Source: an uncultured Lachnospiraceae bacterium (GTDB taxonomy: Bacteria; Bacillota; Clostridia; Lachnospirales; Lachnospiraceae). Taken from it: a DNA stretch of 38,757 bases. Positions 32,272-38,757 of the stretch are shown here, piece by piece. The notes beneath the pieces are model-generated. The model saw nothing but the letters and a program-made list of their open reading frames with translations, did not search any database and was not told the origin of the DNA. Each line of letters starts with the position of its first letter. The stretch's first letter is position 1. The DNA lies in NCBI GenBank assembly GCA_944381535.1, contig CALWLN010000057.1, positions 1 through 38,757 on the forward strand. Reading direction: 5' to 3'. The translations under genes were made by a program, and so were the position numbers.

Positions 32272-33357
32272 ATGGTACGAGCGAGGCGCATGGAATACGG
32301 AATTGTGATACGGATTGGAATGTTTTTGACAGCATGCCTTTTCTGGGCGGCGGTGATCAGCCAGATAGGCTATGTGGTCCTGCGCTTTCCTGTCTTTTTT
32401 ACAGACAGAAGTGTGACGGAGCCTATTACCAGCACGGATTACCGTTTCCAGAAGCGTTTTGCGGGAACGATCAAACGCTACGGCCAGTTCGCGAATCTGT
32501 ACCGGGAGGAATACAGCACGGCTCTGCCGGGACTTTCCTATACCAGCATGGGGGATATTGGTTCCCACCATATGGTTCCACAGGGGATCTGTATCGCCGG
32601 AGATTACATGCTGATTACCGCCTATGACAATAAGAAAGTGGAGAAATCCGTCGTTTACGTCCTGTCCAACCGGGACGCTTCGGCCCGCGGTTTTCTGGTG
32701 ACGCTGATTCTGCCGGACCAGAACCATGTGGGCGGCATTACCTTTGACGGAAGCAACGTATGGATCGCGAAAAGCACCAGCGGCTATGTAAGCTCTCTGC
32801 CTTATGAGCTTATCGAGGAAGCGGCCGCCTCCGGCCGCGACAGCTATCGGGTAGAAAGTTATGGACAAAATCTCTACTGCGGCGTTACGGCTTCCTTTGT
32901 GAGCTATTACAACGAGCGGCTCTGGGTGGGCACTTATCGCTCGTCCTTAAGCGGAACAGGAACGCTTAACTGCTACCGCCTGGAGCAGGAAGAGGATACT
33001 ACCCGGCTTTTGTGGGAGAGCGCTGCGGAAATCCCCGCCTACGCTCAGGGAATCGCGTTTCTAGAACAGGAGAATACGACTTATGCCCTTCTAAGCACTT
33101 CCTGTGGCCGCTACCGGGATTCCAAAGTTTATCTTTATGAACTGAAGCAGGACTCCGGGGAATTTGCGCTGACGCAGGCGGCTCAGTACCGTTTCCCGCC
33201 TATGGCGGAGGAACTGGCCACCGACGGGGACTACACCTATGTCGTCTTTGAATCTGCCGCCTCCTGTTACAGTAACCCGGGGTATGGCAGGTGCATATAT
33301 CCGGTGGACAGGATCAGCGCCCTCTCCAATCAGGAACTGCTGGCGGGACTGCCATAG
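32272..33357 (+). CDS. Membrane-anchored propeller-like extracytoplasmic protein
   Basis: A 361-residue protein with an uncleaved signal-anchor (about 12-40) and a large outer domain. The outer part has repeated beta-rich units with motifs such as HHMVPQGICIAGDYMLITAY, NHVGGITFDGSNVWIAKS, YNERLWVGTY and YAQGIAFLEQ. This spacing of G-I-x-x-x-G-x-x-x-W/M-I strands looks like a beta-propeller. I cannot name a function. The start ATG 32272 has AAAGGTG just upstream; a TTG 84 bases earlier in the same frame has no binding site and falls in AT-rich leader DNA. It stands alone between serS and carAB. Confidence 0.65.
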   Translation: MVRARRMEYGIVIRIGMFLTACLFWAAVISQIGYVVLRFPVFFTDRSVTEPITSTDYRFQKRFAGTIKRYGQFANLYREEYSTALPGLSYTSMGDIGSHHMVPQGICIAGDYMLITAYDNKKVEKSVVYVLSNRDASARGFLVTLILPDQNHVGGITFDGSNVWIAKSTSGYVSSLPYELIEEAAASGRDSYRVESYGQNLYCGVTASFVSYYNERLWVGTYRSSLSGTGTLNCYRLEQEEDTTRLLWESAAEIPAYAQGIAFLEQENTTYALLSTSCGRYRDSKVYLYELKQDSGEFALTQAAQYRFPPMAEELATDGDYTYVVFESAASCYSNPGYGRCIYPVDRISALSNQELLAGLP

Positions 33358-33432
33358 ATTTTCAGTATGTGGTTCCCGGCATCAGGAGATAGTTTTTCCT
33401 GCCGTCCGATTCCGGTATGCCTGAATGTACCA

Positions 33433-33470
33433 GCCCCGGCAAACAATTCTGACAATTTTTTGCCGGGGGC
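33433..33470. terminator. Long GC-rich hairpin before the carAB leader
   Basis: GCCCCGGCAAA pairs with TTTGCCGGGGGC around a 15-base AT-rich loop. No T run follows on + (CTTACCGG), so it is a strong stem of uncertain role; most likely it ends the upstream gene's transcript. Confidence 0.5.
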
Positions 33471-33560
33471 CTTACCGGATTTTGTAAAAATTTTTGTGCA
33501 AAAAACAGTTGAAAAATAAAAGCCGTTATGATAAACTTTTTACAATTTAAAAACAGACAG

Positions 33561-33619
33561 AAAAAAAGAGATTACTGTTCCCGCTGTGGGCAGTGACAGG
33601 CCAGGTCCCTCTTTTTTTT
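33561..33619 (+). terminator. Structured terminator in the carA leader (candidate attenuator)
   Basis: The outer stem AAAAAAAGAG (33561-33570) pairs with CTCTTTTTTT (33609-33618), followed by a further T. Inside it, ACTG-TT-CCC-GCTGT-GGG-CAGT (33574-33594) makes a second hairpin. It ends 34 bases before carA. A terminator inside the leader suggests attenuation of pyrimidine or arginine genes, but the PyrR-binding consensus was not found. The promoter is probably around 33510-33535 (TTGAAA, TATGAT), with poor spacing. Confidence 0.6.
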
Positions 33620-33653
33620 GCCCAACAGCAGTAGAAAGGACAAGTGAAACCCT

Positions 33654-34724
33654 ATGAAAGCTTTTCTCATCCTAGAAAACGGCACGGTATTTCCGGGGAA
33701 TAGTATCGGCTCCCCAAAAGAAATCATCAGCGAAATTGTTTTCAACACCTCTATGACAGGTTATCTTGACGTCCTCACCACCCCTTCTTATGCCGGACAG
33801 GCAGTTGTTATGACTTACCCCTTAATTGGAAATTGCGGCGTTACGCCGGATATGGAATCCACGAAGCCCTGGGTGGACGGACTCATTGTGCGCGAGCTTG
33901 TGAGGCGGCCCAGCAATTTCCGCTGTCAGGGAACATTGGAGGACTTCCTGGTAAAAAATGATATTACGGGAATCGCAGGCGTCGATACCCGGGCGCTGAC
34001 CAGGCTGCTTCGGAACAACGGAACCATGAACGGTATGATCACCACCGACGAAAATTACAACCTGGAGGAGCTTTTGCCGAGAATAAAAGCTCACCGGGCC
34101 GGTGATCTGGTGTCCCAAGTGACCTGTGCGGAGAAAAAGGTTCTCCCCGGCAAGGGAAAGCGTGTGGCGCTGCTGGACTGCGGCACCAGAAAAAGCATTG
34201 AGCGGATTTTAAATGAGCGGGAATGCAGCGTGATGGTTTATCCGGCGAGTACATCCGCGGAGACGATTCTTGCGGAACATCCCGATGGAATCCTCCTTTC
34301 CGGAGGCCCTGGGGACCCCAGAGAGTGCGGGGATATCCTGGCGGAAGTGAAGAAACTCTATGAAAGCGGCCTGCCCCTGATGGGAATCGGTCTTGGACAT
34401 CAGCTTCTGGCCCTGGCCACCGGCGCAACCGTCGCCAAAATGAAACACGGTCACAGAGGAAGTAATTATCCTGTGCGGGATATTAAGACCGGACGGGTCT
34501 ACATTTCCACTCAGAGCCACGGTTATGTGGTGGAGACGGACAGCCTGGACCCGGAAGTGGCGAAGGAATCCTTTGTAAATGTCAACGACAGGACCAACGA
34601 GGGGATTTCCTACCAGAATGGAAACGCCTTCTCCGTGCAGTTTTACCCGGAGGCCAGCCAGGGCGTCCAGAGCAGCAGCTACCTGTATGATTTGTTTATC
34701 GAAAAGATGGGAGGGAATCAGTAA
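33654..34724 (+). CDS. carA: Carbamoyl-phosphate synthase small subunit with disabled glutaminase site
   Basis: The small subunit normally hydrolyses glutamine and passes ammonia to CarB. The 356-residue protein has the standard N-terminal domain (IVFNTSMTGYLDVLTTPSYAG, TYPLIGN) and a class I glutamine amidotransferase domain (about 168-350). The nucleophile motif, normally GICLGHQ, reads GIGLGHQ with Gly246 instead of Cys. The catalytic His, normally in HPEAS, is Tyr331 (YPEAS); only Glu333 of the triad remains. The SGGPGDP oxyanion loop is kept. The protein should therefore not release ammonia from glutamine and may instead serve as a structural subunit. The start is ATG 33654; the stop overlaps carB by one base. 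Confidence 0.93.
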   Translation: MKAFLILENGTVFPGNSIGSPKEIISEIVFNTSMTGYLDVLTTPSYAGQAVVMTYPLIGNCGVTPDMESTKPWVDGLIVRELVRRPSNFRCQGTLEDFLVKNDITGIAGVDTRALTRLLRNNGTMNGMITTDENYNLEELLPRIKAHRAGDLVSQVTCAEKKVLPGKGKRVALLDCGTRKSIERILNERECSVMVYPASTSAETILAEHPDGILLSGGPGDPRECGDILAEVKKLYESGLPLMGIGLGHQLLALATGATVAKMKHGHRGSNYPVRDIKTGRVYISTQSHGYVVETDSLDPEVAKESFVNVNDRTNEGISYQNGNAFSVQFYPEASQGVQSSSYLYDLFIEKMGGNQ

Positions 34725-37700
34725 TGCCAAAGAATCCGGATATTAAGAAAGTATTAGTCATCGGTTCCGGGCCGATCATCATCGGACAGGCGGCAGAGTT
34801 TGACTACGCCGGAACCCAGGCCTGCCGGGCCTTGAAGGAGGAAGGCGTGGAGGTTGTGCTGGTCAATTCCAATCCGGCCACCATCATGACCGACAAGGAT
34901 ATTGCGGACGAGGTTTACATTGAGCCACTGACCATCAAGGTGCTGGAACAGATTATATTAAAAGAGCGCCCCGACAGCGTACTGCCCACCCTGGGCGGCC
35001 AGGCGGGTCTGAATCTGGGGATGGAACTGGCGGAGTCCGGCTTTCTTGCAAAGCACGGTGTAAAACTCATCGGAACCACGCCCCTCACCATCAAGAAGGC
35101 CGAGGACCGGCTGGCCTTCAAGGAGACCATGGAGAAAATCGGTGAGCCCTGCGCTCCCTCCCTGGTGGTGGAAACGGTGGAGGACGGAATCGCCTTCACC
35201 AACACCATCGGCTATCCGGTGGTACTGCGCCCGGCCTACACCTTGGGTGGAAGCGGCGGCGGTATCGCTAACAATGAGGCGGAGCTGATCGACATCTTAA
35301 GCAACGGCCTGCGCCTTTCCCGGGTGGGACAGGTGCTGGTGGAGCGCTGCATTGCCGGCTGGAAGGAAATCGAGTATGAGGTGATGCGGGACGCAGCCGG
35401 AAACAGCATCGCCGTATGTAATATGGAAAATATCGACCCGGTAGGGGTACACACCGGAGACAGTATGGTAGTGGCGCCCACCCAGACCCTGGGAAGCCTG
35501 GAGTGCGAAATGCTTCGGACCGCAGCGCTGCGTATCATTGAGGAAATCGAAATCACCGGAAGCTGTAACGTGCAGTTTGCCCTTCATCCGGACAGCCTGG
35601 AGTATGTGGTGATTGAGGTAAATCCAAGGCTCAGCCGTTCCTCCGCCCTGGCCAGCAAGGCCACCGGTTTCCCCATCGCCAAGGTCGCAACCAAGATTGC
35701 CTTAGGGTTCAACCTGGACGAGATTAAAAACGCCATCACTGGCAAGACCTACGCCAGCTTTGAACCCGCCATCGACTACTGCGTGGTGAAGCTGCCAAGA
35801 CTGCCCTTTGATAAATTCATCACCGCCAAGCGGACCCTGACCACCCAAATGAAGGCCACCGGCGAGGTGATGAGTATCTGCGCCAGCTTTGAGGGCGCTC
35901 TGATGAAAGCCATCCGTTCTCTGGAACAGCATGTGGACAGCCTGGTGACGGATGAGTACAGCCATCTGTCCTATGATGATTTTATTGAGCGGTTAAAGAT
36001 TGTGGACGACAGGCGGATCTTCGTCATCGCCGAGGCGGTGCGAAGGGGAATCGCCTATGAGACCATTTTTGATCTTACCAAAATTGATATCTGGTTTATC
36101 GACAAGATAGCCATTCTGGTGGAGATGGAGAAGCGGCTCCGCAGCGAAGCCCTTACCGTGGACTTGCTGAGGGAAGCCAAGCGCCTGGAGTTCCCGGACA
36201 ATGTGGTTGCCAGGCTCACCGGCAAATCCGAGGAAACCGTCAGGAACATGCGCTACGAGAACGGAATCGTCGCGGCCTACAAGATGGTGGATACCTGCGC
36301 CGCGGAATTTGACGCCGCCACCCCCTATTACTACTCTGTCTATGGCGGGGAAAATGAGGCTGTCAGCAGCCATGACCGGAAAAAGGTGCTGGTGCTGGGC
36401 AGCGGACCCATCCGTATCGGCCAGGGTGTGGAATTTGACTACTGCTCCGTACACTGTACCTGGGCATTTTCCAGGGAGGGGTATGAGACCATTATTGTCA
36501 ACAACAACCCGGAGACCGTTTCCACAGACTTCGATGTTGCGGACAAGCTGTACTTTGAGCCTCTGACCCCGGAGGATGTGAAGAATATTGTGGACATCGA
36601 GAAACCCGACGGCGCTGTGGTGCAGTTCGGCGGTCAGACGGCCATCAAGCTGACGGAAAGTCTGATGAAAATGGGAGTGCCCATCCTGGGCACCCAAGCC
36701 GAGGATGTGGACGCAGCTGAGGACAGGGAGCTGTTTGACAGGATCCTGGAACAGACGAAAATTCCGAGAGCCGCAGGGGGAACCGTGTTCACCGCTGCCG
36801 AGGCCAAGGAAGTGGCAAACCGTTTGGGGTATCCGGTGCTGGTGCGCCCCTCCTACGTGCTGGGGGGCCAGGGTATGCAGATTGCCTACTCCGATGAAGA
36901 GATTGAGGAGTTTATGGAAATCATCAACCGGATTGCCCAGGACCATCCCATTTTGATAGACAAATACCTCCAGGGCAAGGAAATCGAGGTGGATGCGGTC
37001 TGCGACGGTACCGACATTCTCATTCCAGGTATTATGGAGCATATCGAGCGCACCGGCGTTCACTCCGGTGACAGTATCTCCGTATATCCGGCCTTCACCA
37101 TCAGCGACAAGGTGAAGGACACCATTGTGGAGTACACGAAACGGCTGGCCCAGGCCCTGCATGTCATCGGGCTTATCAATATCCAGTTTATCGCTATGGG
37201 GGAGGAGGTTTATGTGATTGAGGTCAATCCCCGGTCCTCCCGTACGGTGCCCTATATCAGCAAGGTGACCGGAATCCCCATTGTGGAGGTGGCCGCCAAA
37301 GCCATCATGGGCCATACCTTAAAGGATATGGGCTATCCTGCCGGACTGGCTCCCGCCGCCGATTACATTGCCATCAAAATGCCGGTATTTTCCTTTGAAA
37401 AGCTCAGAGGAGCGGAGATCAGCCTGGGGCCGGAGATGAAGTCCACCGGAGAATGCTTAGGCATTGCCAAGACCTTCAATGAAGCTTTGTACAAGGCATT
37501 CCTGGGCGCAGGCATCAACCTGCCCAAGTACAAGCAGATGATCATCACGGTAAAGGATGCGGATAAGCCGGAGGCGGCGGAGATTGCCAAACGGTTTGAA
37601 GCCCTGGGCTATATTATCTACGCCACCAGGAGCACCGCAAAATATCTGCAGGAGCATGGGGTCAGTGCCCGCCGGATCAACAAGATCAGTCAGGAATCCC

Positions 37701-37927
37701 CCAATGTCATGGATCTGATCCTGGGCCACAAGATTGACCTTGTCATCGATACGCCCACTCAGGGCCGGGACAAGTCCAGAGACGGCTTCTTGATCCGCAG
37801 GAACGCCATTGAGACCGGCGTGCACTGTCTGACCGCCATAGATACCGCCAGAGCGCTGGTGACCAGCTTAGAGTGCGCCAATGATGAATTGAATCTGGTG
37901 AATATTGCGACGGTAAAGAATATCTAG
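34724..37927 (+). CDS. carB: Carbamoyl-phosphate synthase large subunit
   Basis: Makes carbamoyl phosphate from bicarbonate, ammonia and two ATP for pyrimidine and arginine synthesis. The 1067 residues are full length: two homologous halves, each with a nucleotide-binding start (LVIGSGPIIIGQAAEFDY and LVLGSGPIRIGQGVEFDY) and an ATP-grasp domain (about 128-330 and 670-865), an oligomerisation region between them, and a C-terminal MGS-like regulatory domain (about 935-1067). NPRLSRSSALASKATG and NPRSSRTVPYISKVTG are the expected active-site blocks. It is coupled to carA by a TAATG junction with GGGAGGG upstream. With a glutaminase-dead CarA it would have to use free ammonia or receive it from elsewhere. 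Confidence 0.97.
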   Translation: MPKNPDIKKVLVIGSGPIIIGQAAEFDYAGTQACRALKEEGVEVVLVNSNPATIMTDKDIADEVYIEPLTIKVLEQIILKERPDSVLPTLGGQAGLNLGMELAESGFLAKHGVKLIGTTPLTIKKAEDRLAFKETMEKIGEPCAPSLVVETVEDGIAFTNTIGYPVVLRPAYTLGGSGGGIANNEAELIDILSNGLRLSRVGQVLVERCIAGWKEIEYEVMRDAAGNSIAVCNMENIDPVGVHTGDSMVVAPTQTLGSLECEMLRTAALRIIEEIEITGSCNVQFALHPDSLEYVVIEVNPRLSRSSALASKATGFPIAKVATKIALGFNLDEIKNAITGKTYASFEPAIDYCVVKLPRLPFDKFITAKRTLTTQMKATGEVMSICASFEGALMKAIRSLEQHVDSLVTDEYSHLSYDDFIERLKIVDDRRIFVIAEAVRRGIAYETIFDLTKIDIWFIDKIAILVEMEKRLRSEALTVDLLREAKRLEFPDNVVARLTGKSEETVRNMRYENGIVAAYKMVDTCAAEFDAATPYYYSVYGGENEAVSSHDRKKVLVLGSGPIRIGQGVEFDYCSVHCTWAFSREGYETIIVNNNPETVSTDFDVADKLYFEPLTPEDVKNIVDIEKPDGAVVQFGGQTAIKLTESLMKMGVPILGTQAEDVDAAEDRELFDRILEQTKIPRAAGGTVFTAAEAKEVANRLGYPVLVRPSYVLGGQGMQIAYSDEEIEEFMEIINRIAQDHPILIDKYLQGKEIEVDAVCDGTDILIPGIMEHIERTGVHSGDSISVYPAFTISDKVKDTIVEYTKRLAQALHVIGLINIQFIAMGEEVYVIEVNPRSSRTVPYISKVTGIPIVEVAAKAIMGHTLKDMGYPAGLAPAADYIAIKMPVFSFEKLRGAEISLGPEMKSTGECLGIAKTFNEALYKAFLGAGINLPKYKQMIITVKDADKPEAAEIAKRFEALGYIIYATRSTAKYLQEHGVSARRINKISQESPNVMDLILGHKIDLVIDTPTQGRDKSRDGFLIRRNAIETGVHCLTAIDTARALVTSLECANDELNLVNIATVKNI

Positions 37928-37978
37928 AATCTTGGACGTATGCTCTATAGGGAAGTTCGAAGAATTTTCCTATAAAAT

Positions 37979-38041
37979 AAAAAAGTGTGGCTGCCGCCCG
38001 GCTGATGATTGTCGGCTGGCGCGGAAATGCCACACTTTTTT
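37979..38041. terminator. Bidirectional terminator between carB and the DtxR-type gene
   Basis: AAAAAAGTGTGGC (37979-37991) pairs with GCCACACTTTTTT (38029-38041) around a 37-base loop that has its own GCCG/CGGC pairs. It gives T runs on both strands. Its right arm touches the stop codon of the minus-strand gene. Confidence 0.9.
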
Positions 38042-38421
38042 CAACGGCTTTCCGGGGTGGCTGCGCCCACATATTTCTTGATGGCCTCAAAGCTCTCCCG
38101 GCTGATGACATGTTCAATTTTGCAGGCGTCTTCCACAGCCGTTTTGGAATCCACACCTAGGCGTATCAGCCAGGAGGAAATCATTTCATGGCGCTCAAAA
38201 ATCATTTCGGCAATCTCCCGACCGCTGTCCGTCAAGGTGATAAAACCGGACTTGTCCACCTTGATGTGACCTTTTTCCCGCAGATTCTTCATAGCCACGC
38301 TGACGCTGGATTTTTTAAACTGTAGTTCCTCAGAAATATCCACGGCCCGCACCGCCGGCAGGCGTTTACTCAAAATCAGAATGGTCTCCAGATAATTTTC
38401 GGCAGATTCATTAATATGCAT
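38041..38421 (-). CDS. DtxR/MntR-family metal-dependent regulator
   Basis: A 126-residue repressor: N-terminal winged helix (about 1-62; VDISEELQFKKSSVSVAMKNL) and a metal-binding/dimerisation domain (63-126), without the SH3-like third domain, as in MntR. Aligned by eye with known members, the metal positions read Asn9, Glu12, His78, Cys100, Glu103 and His104. MntR has Glu where Cys100 stands, whereas DtxR/IdeR have Cys (CRWEHVMS against CKIEHVIS), which hints at iron rather than manganese. The start is ATG 38421 with AAGGAG 11 bases upstream. No metal transporter is adjacent within the window. Confidence 0.88.
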   Translation of the reverse strand: MHINESAENYLETILILSKRLPAVRAVDISEELQFKKSSVSVAMKNLREKGHIKVDKSGFITLTDSGREIAEMIFERHEMISSWLIRLGVDSKTAVEDACKIEHVISRESFEAIKKYVGAATPESR

Positions 38422-38446
38422 AAGTTTACGTTCTCCTTGCGTATTG

Positions 38447-38465
38447 TTGTAAATCTAATTATCAA
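38447..38465. promoter_or_regulatory. Possible operator upstream of the DtxR-type gene
   Basis: TTGTAAATCTAATTATCAA is an imperfect 19-bp palindrome (TTG/CAA and AAT/ATT pairs), the size of DtxR-family sites. It lies 26 bases before the start codon; a TATGAT-like -10 box lies just upstream of it on the minus strand. The evidence is weak. Confidence 0.3.
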
Positions 38466-38519
38466 AAGTATATCATACATGTTGAAAAATGGCAATGAAA
38501 TACCGTATTTCTGGGAATT

Positions 38520-38535
38520 CCCTGCAAGAGCAGGG
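38520..38535. terminator. Short perfect hairpin
   Basis: CCCTGC-AAGA-GCAGGG, followed on + by TTACTTTT. It lies between the DtxR-type gene and the large palindrome. It could end + strand transcripts, though no source gene is visible. Confidence 0.35.
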
Positions 38536-38624
38536 TTACTTTTCGCAGGGTGGGGAAATTAAATAGTTTGTTGCTCATCACAGAATCAGAAGGATTTTTA
38601 GGTTTTGTCTGGAGGTCGCCCTGA

Positions 38625-38756
38625 ATGGCACATTTGTTACCGCAGACACGCTCCCGCTCAAATCAAGACGCAACGGTACTAGGCTCGCCGCCCGTAAACG
38701 GTCGGTTCGCCAAGTGCCGGCGTCTTTCCATGGTCTGCTTATAACAAATGCGCCAT
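38625..38756. ncRNA. Large nested palindrome: structured RNA or small palindromic mobile element
   Basis: Three levels of pairing are visible. The outer arms ATGGCACATTTGTTA (38625-38639) and TAACAAATGCGCCAT (38742-38756) match in 14 of 15 positions, then GCAG/CTGC. The middle arms are AAGACGC/GCGTCTT (38665-38671 with 38720-38726), then CGGTAC/GTGCCG. The apical arm is GGC, CCG, CCGT paired with ACGG, CGG, GCC (38682-38708+). The one outer mismatch is a G-U pair only in a minus-strand transcript. No ORF fits. A database name cannot be given; the strand is undecided. Confidence 0.5.
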
Positions 38757-38757
38757 C

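Noticed and set aside
33601-33620. PyrR-binding loop in the carA leader
   Set aside because: The conserved PyrR motif (AGUCCAGAGAGGCU type) is not present; GGCCAGGTCCC only vaguely resembles it.
35993-37315. A 440-codon open frame on the minus strand opposite carB
   Set aside because: It is a mirror of the third-position bias of carB. Its His/Gly/Asp-rich composition matches no protein family and there is no ribosome binding site.

Overview
The window looks like a chromosomal segment of an anaerobic Gram-positive gut-type Clostridia, most likely a Lachnospiraceae. I infer this from the mixed-GC coding style, strong AGGAGG-type ribosome binding sites, meso-DAP cell-wall genes, Gram-positive forms of membrane-fusion adaptors, and families common in that group (DUF1002, DUF1294, HAAS/PadR pairs, DUF4160). 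No rRNA, tRNA, CRISPR array or complete insertion sequence was seen.

Layout. 1-430 is the edge of a mobile element: the first 64 residues of a large serine recombinase (minus strand) and a broken small ORF. 551-2508 (minus) is a YtrA-type GntR regulator with an ABC ATPase and permease, under a clear promoter and operator. 2735-5162 is murE-dapA (meso-DAP and peptidoglycan), converging on an AraC regulator. 5997-6649 is a long regulatory gap with two copies of a 40-bp palindrome, followed by a family-2 glycosyltransferase. 7805-9265 (minus) is nicotinate phosphoribosyltransferase. 9503-20266 is a mainly housekeeping + strand run: trigger-factor-like lipoprotein, asnS, ZIP transporter, truA, recJ, alpha/beta hydrolase, DUF1002 protein, amidase, RNA-methyltransferase-like protein and DUF1294. 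glyA follows under its own promoter. 21929-22463 (minus) is an AT-rich DUF4160 module.

22867-27825 is a four-gene MacAB/YknXYZ-like export operon with two different adaptors, preceded by a leader that contains an intrinsic terminator. A PadR-HAAS pair (28153-29636) and a toxin-antitoxin island follow (29761-30558: AbrB-type antitoxin, RelE-like toxin, remnant of a second YoeB-type toxin). Then come serS (an atypical form), a membrane-anchored propeller-like protein, carAB with a structured leader, and a DtxR/MntR-type regulator on the minus strand. The last 130 bases form a large nested palindrome that may be a structured RNA or a small mobile element.

Most striking: the carA product keeps the glutaminase fold but has Gly in place of the catalytic Cys and Tyr in place of the catalytic His, so CarAB here should be unable to use glutamine and may be ammonia-dependent. 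Second is the export operon, where one adaptor carries an extra domain of about 100 residues, bracketed by Pro/Glu-rich linkers, at the tip of its helical hairpin, and the other ends in a Met/Asp/Glu-rich repeat tail. Other leads are the terminal palindrome, the paired palindromes around 6076-6536, and several leader terminators. All family calls come from motif recognition by eye; no database search was run.
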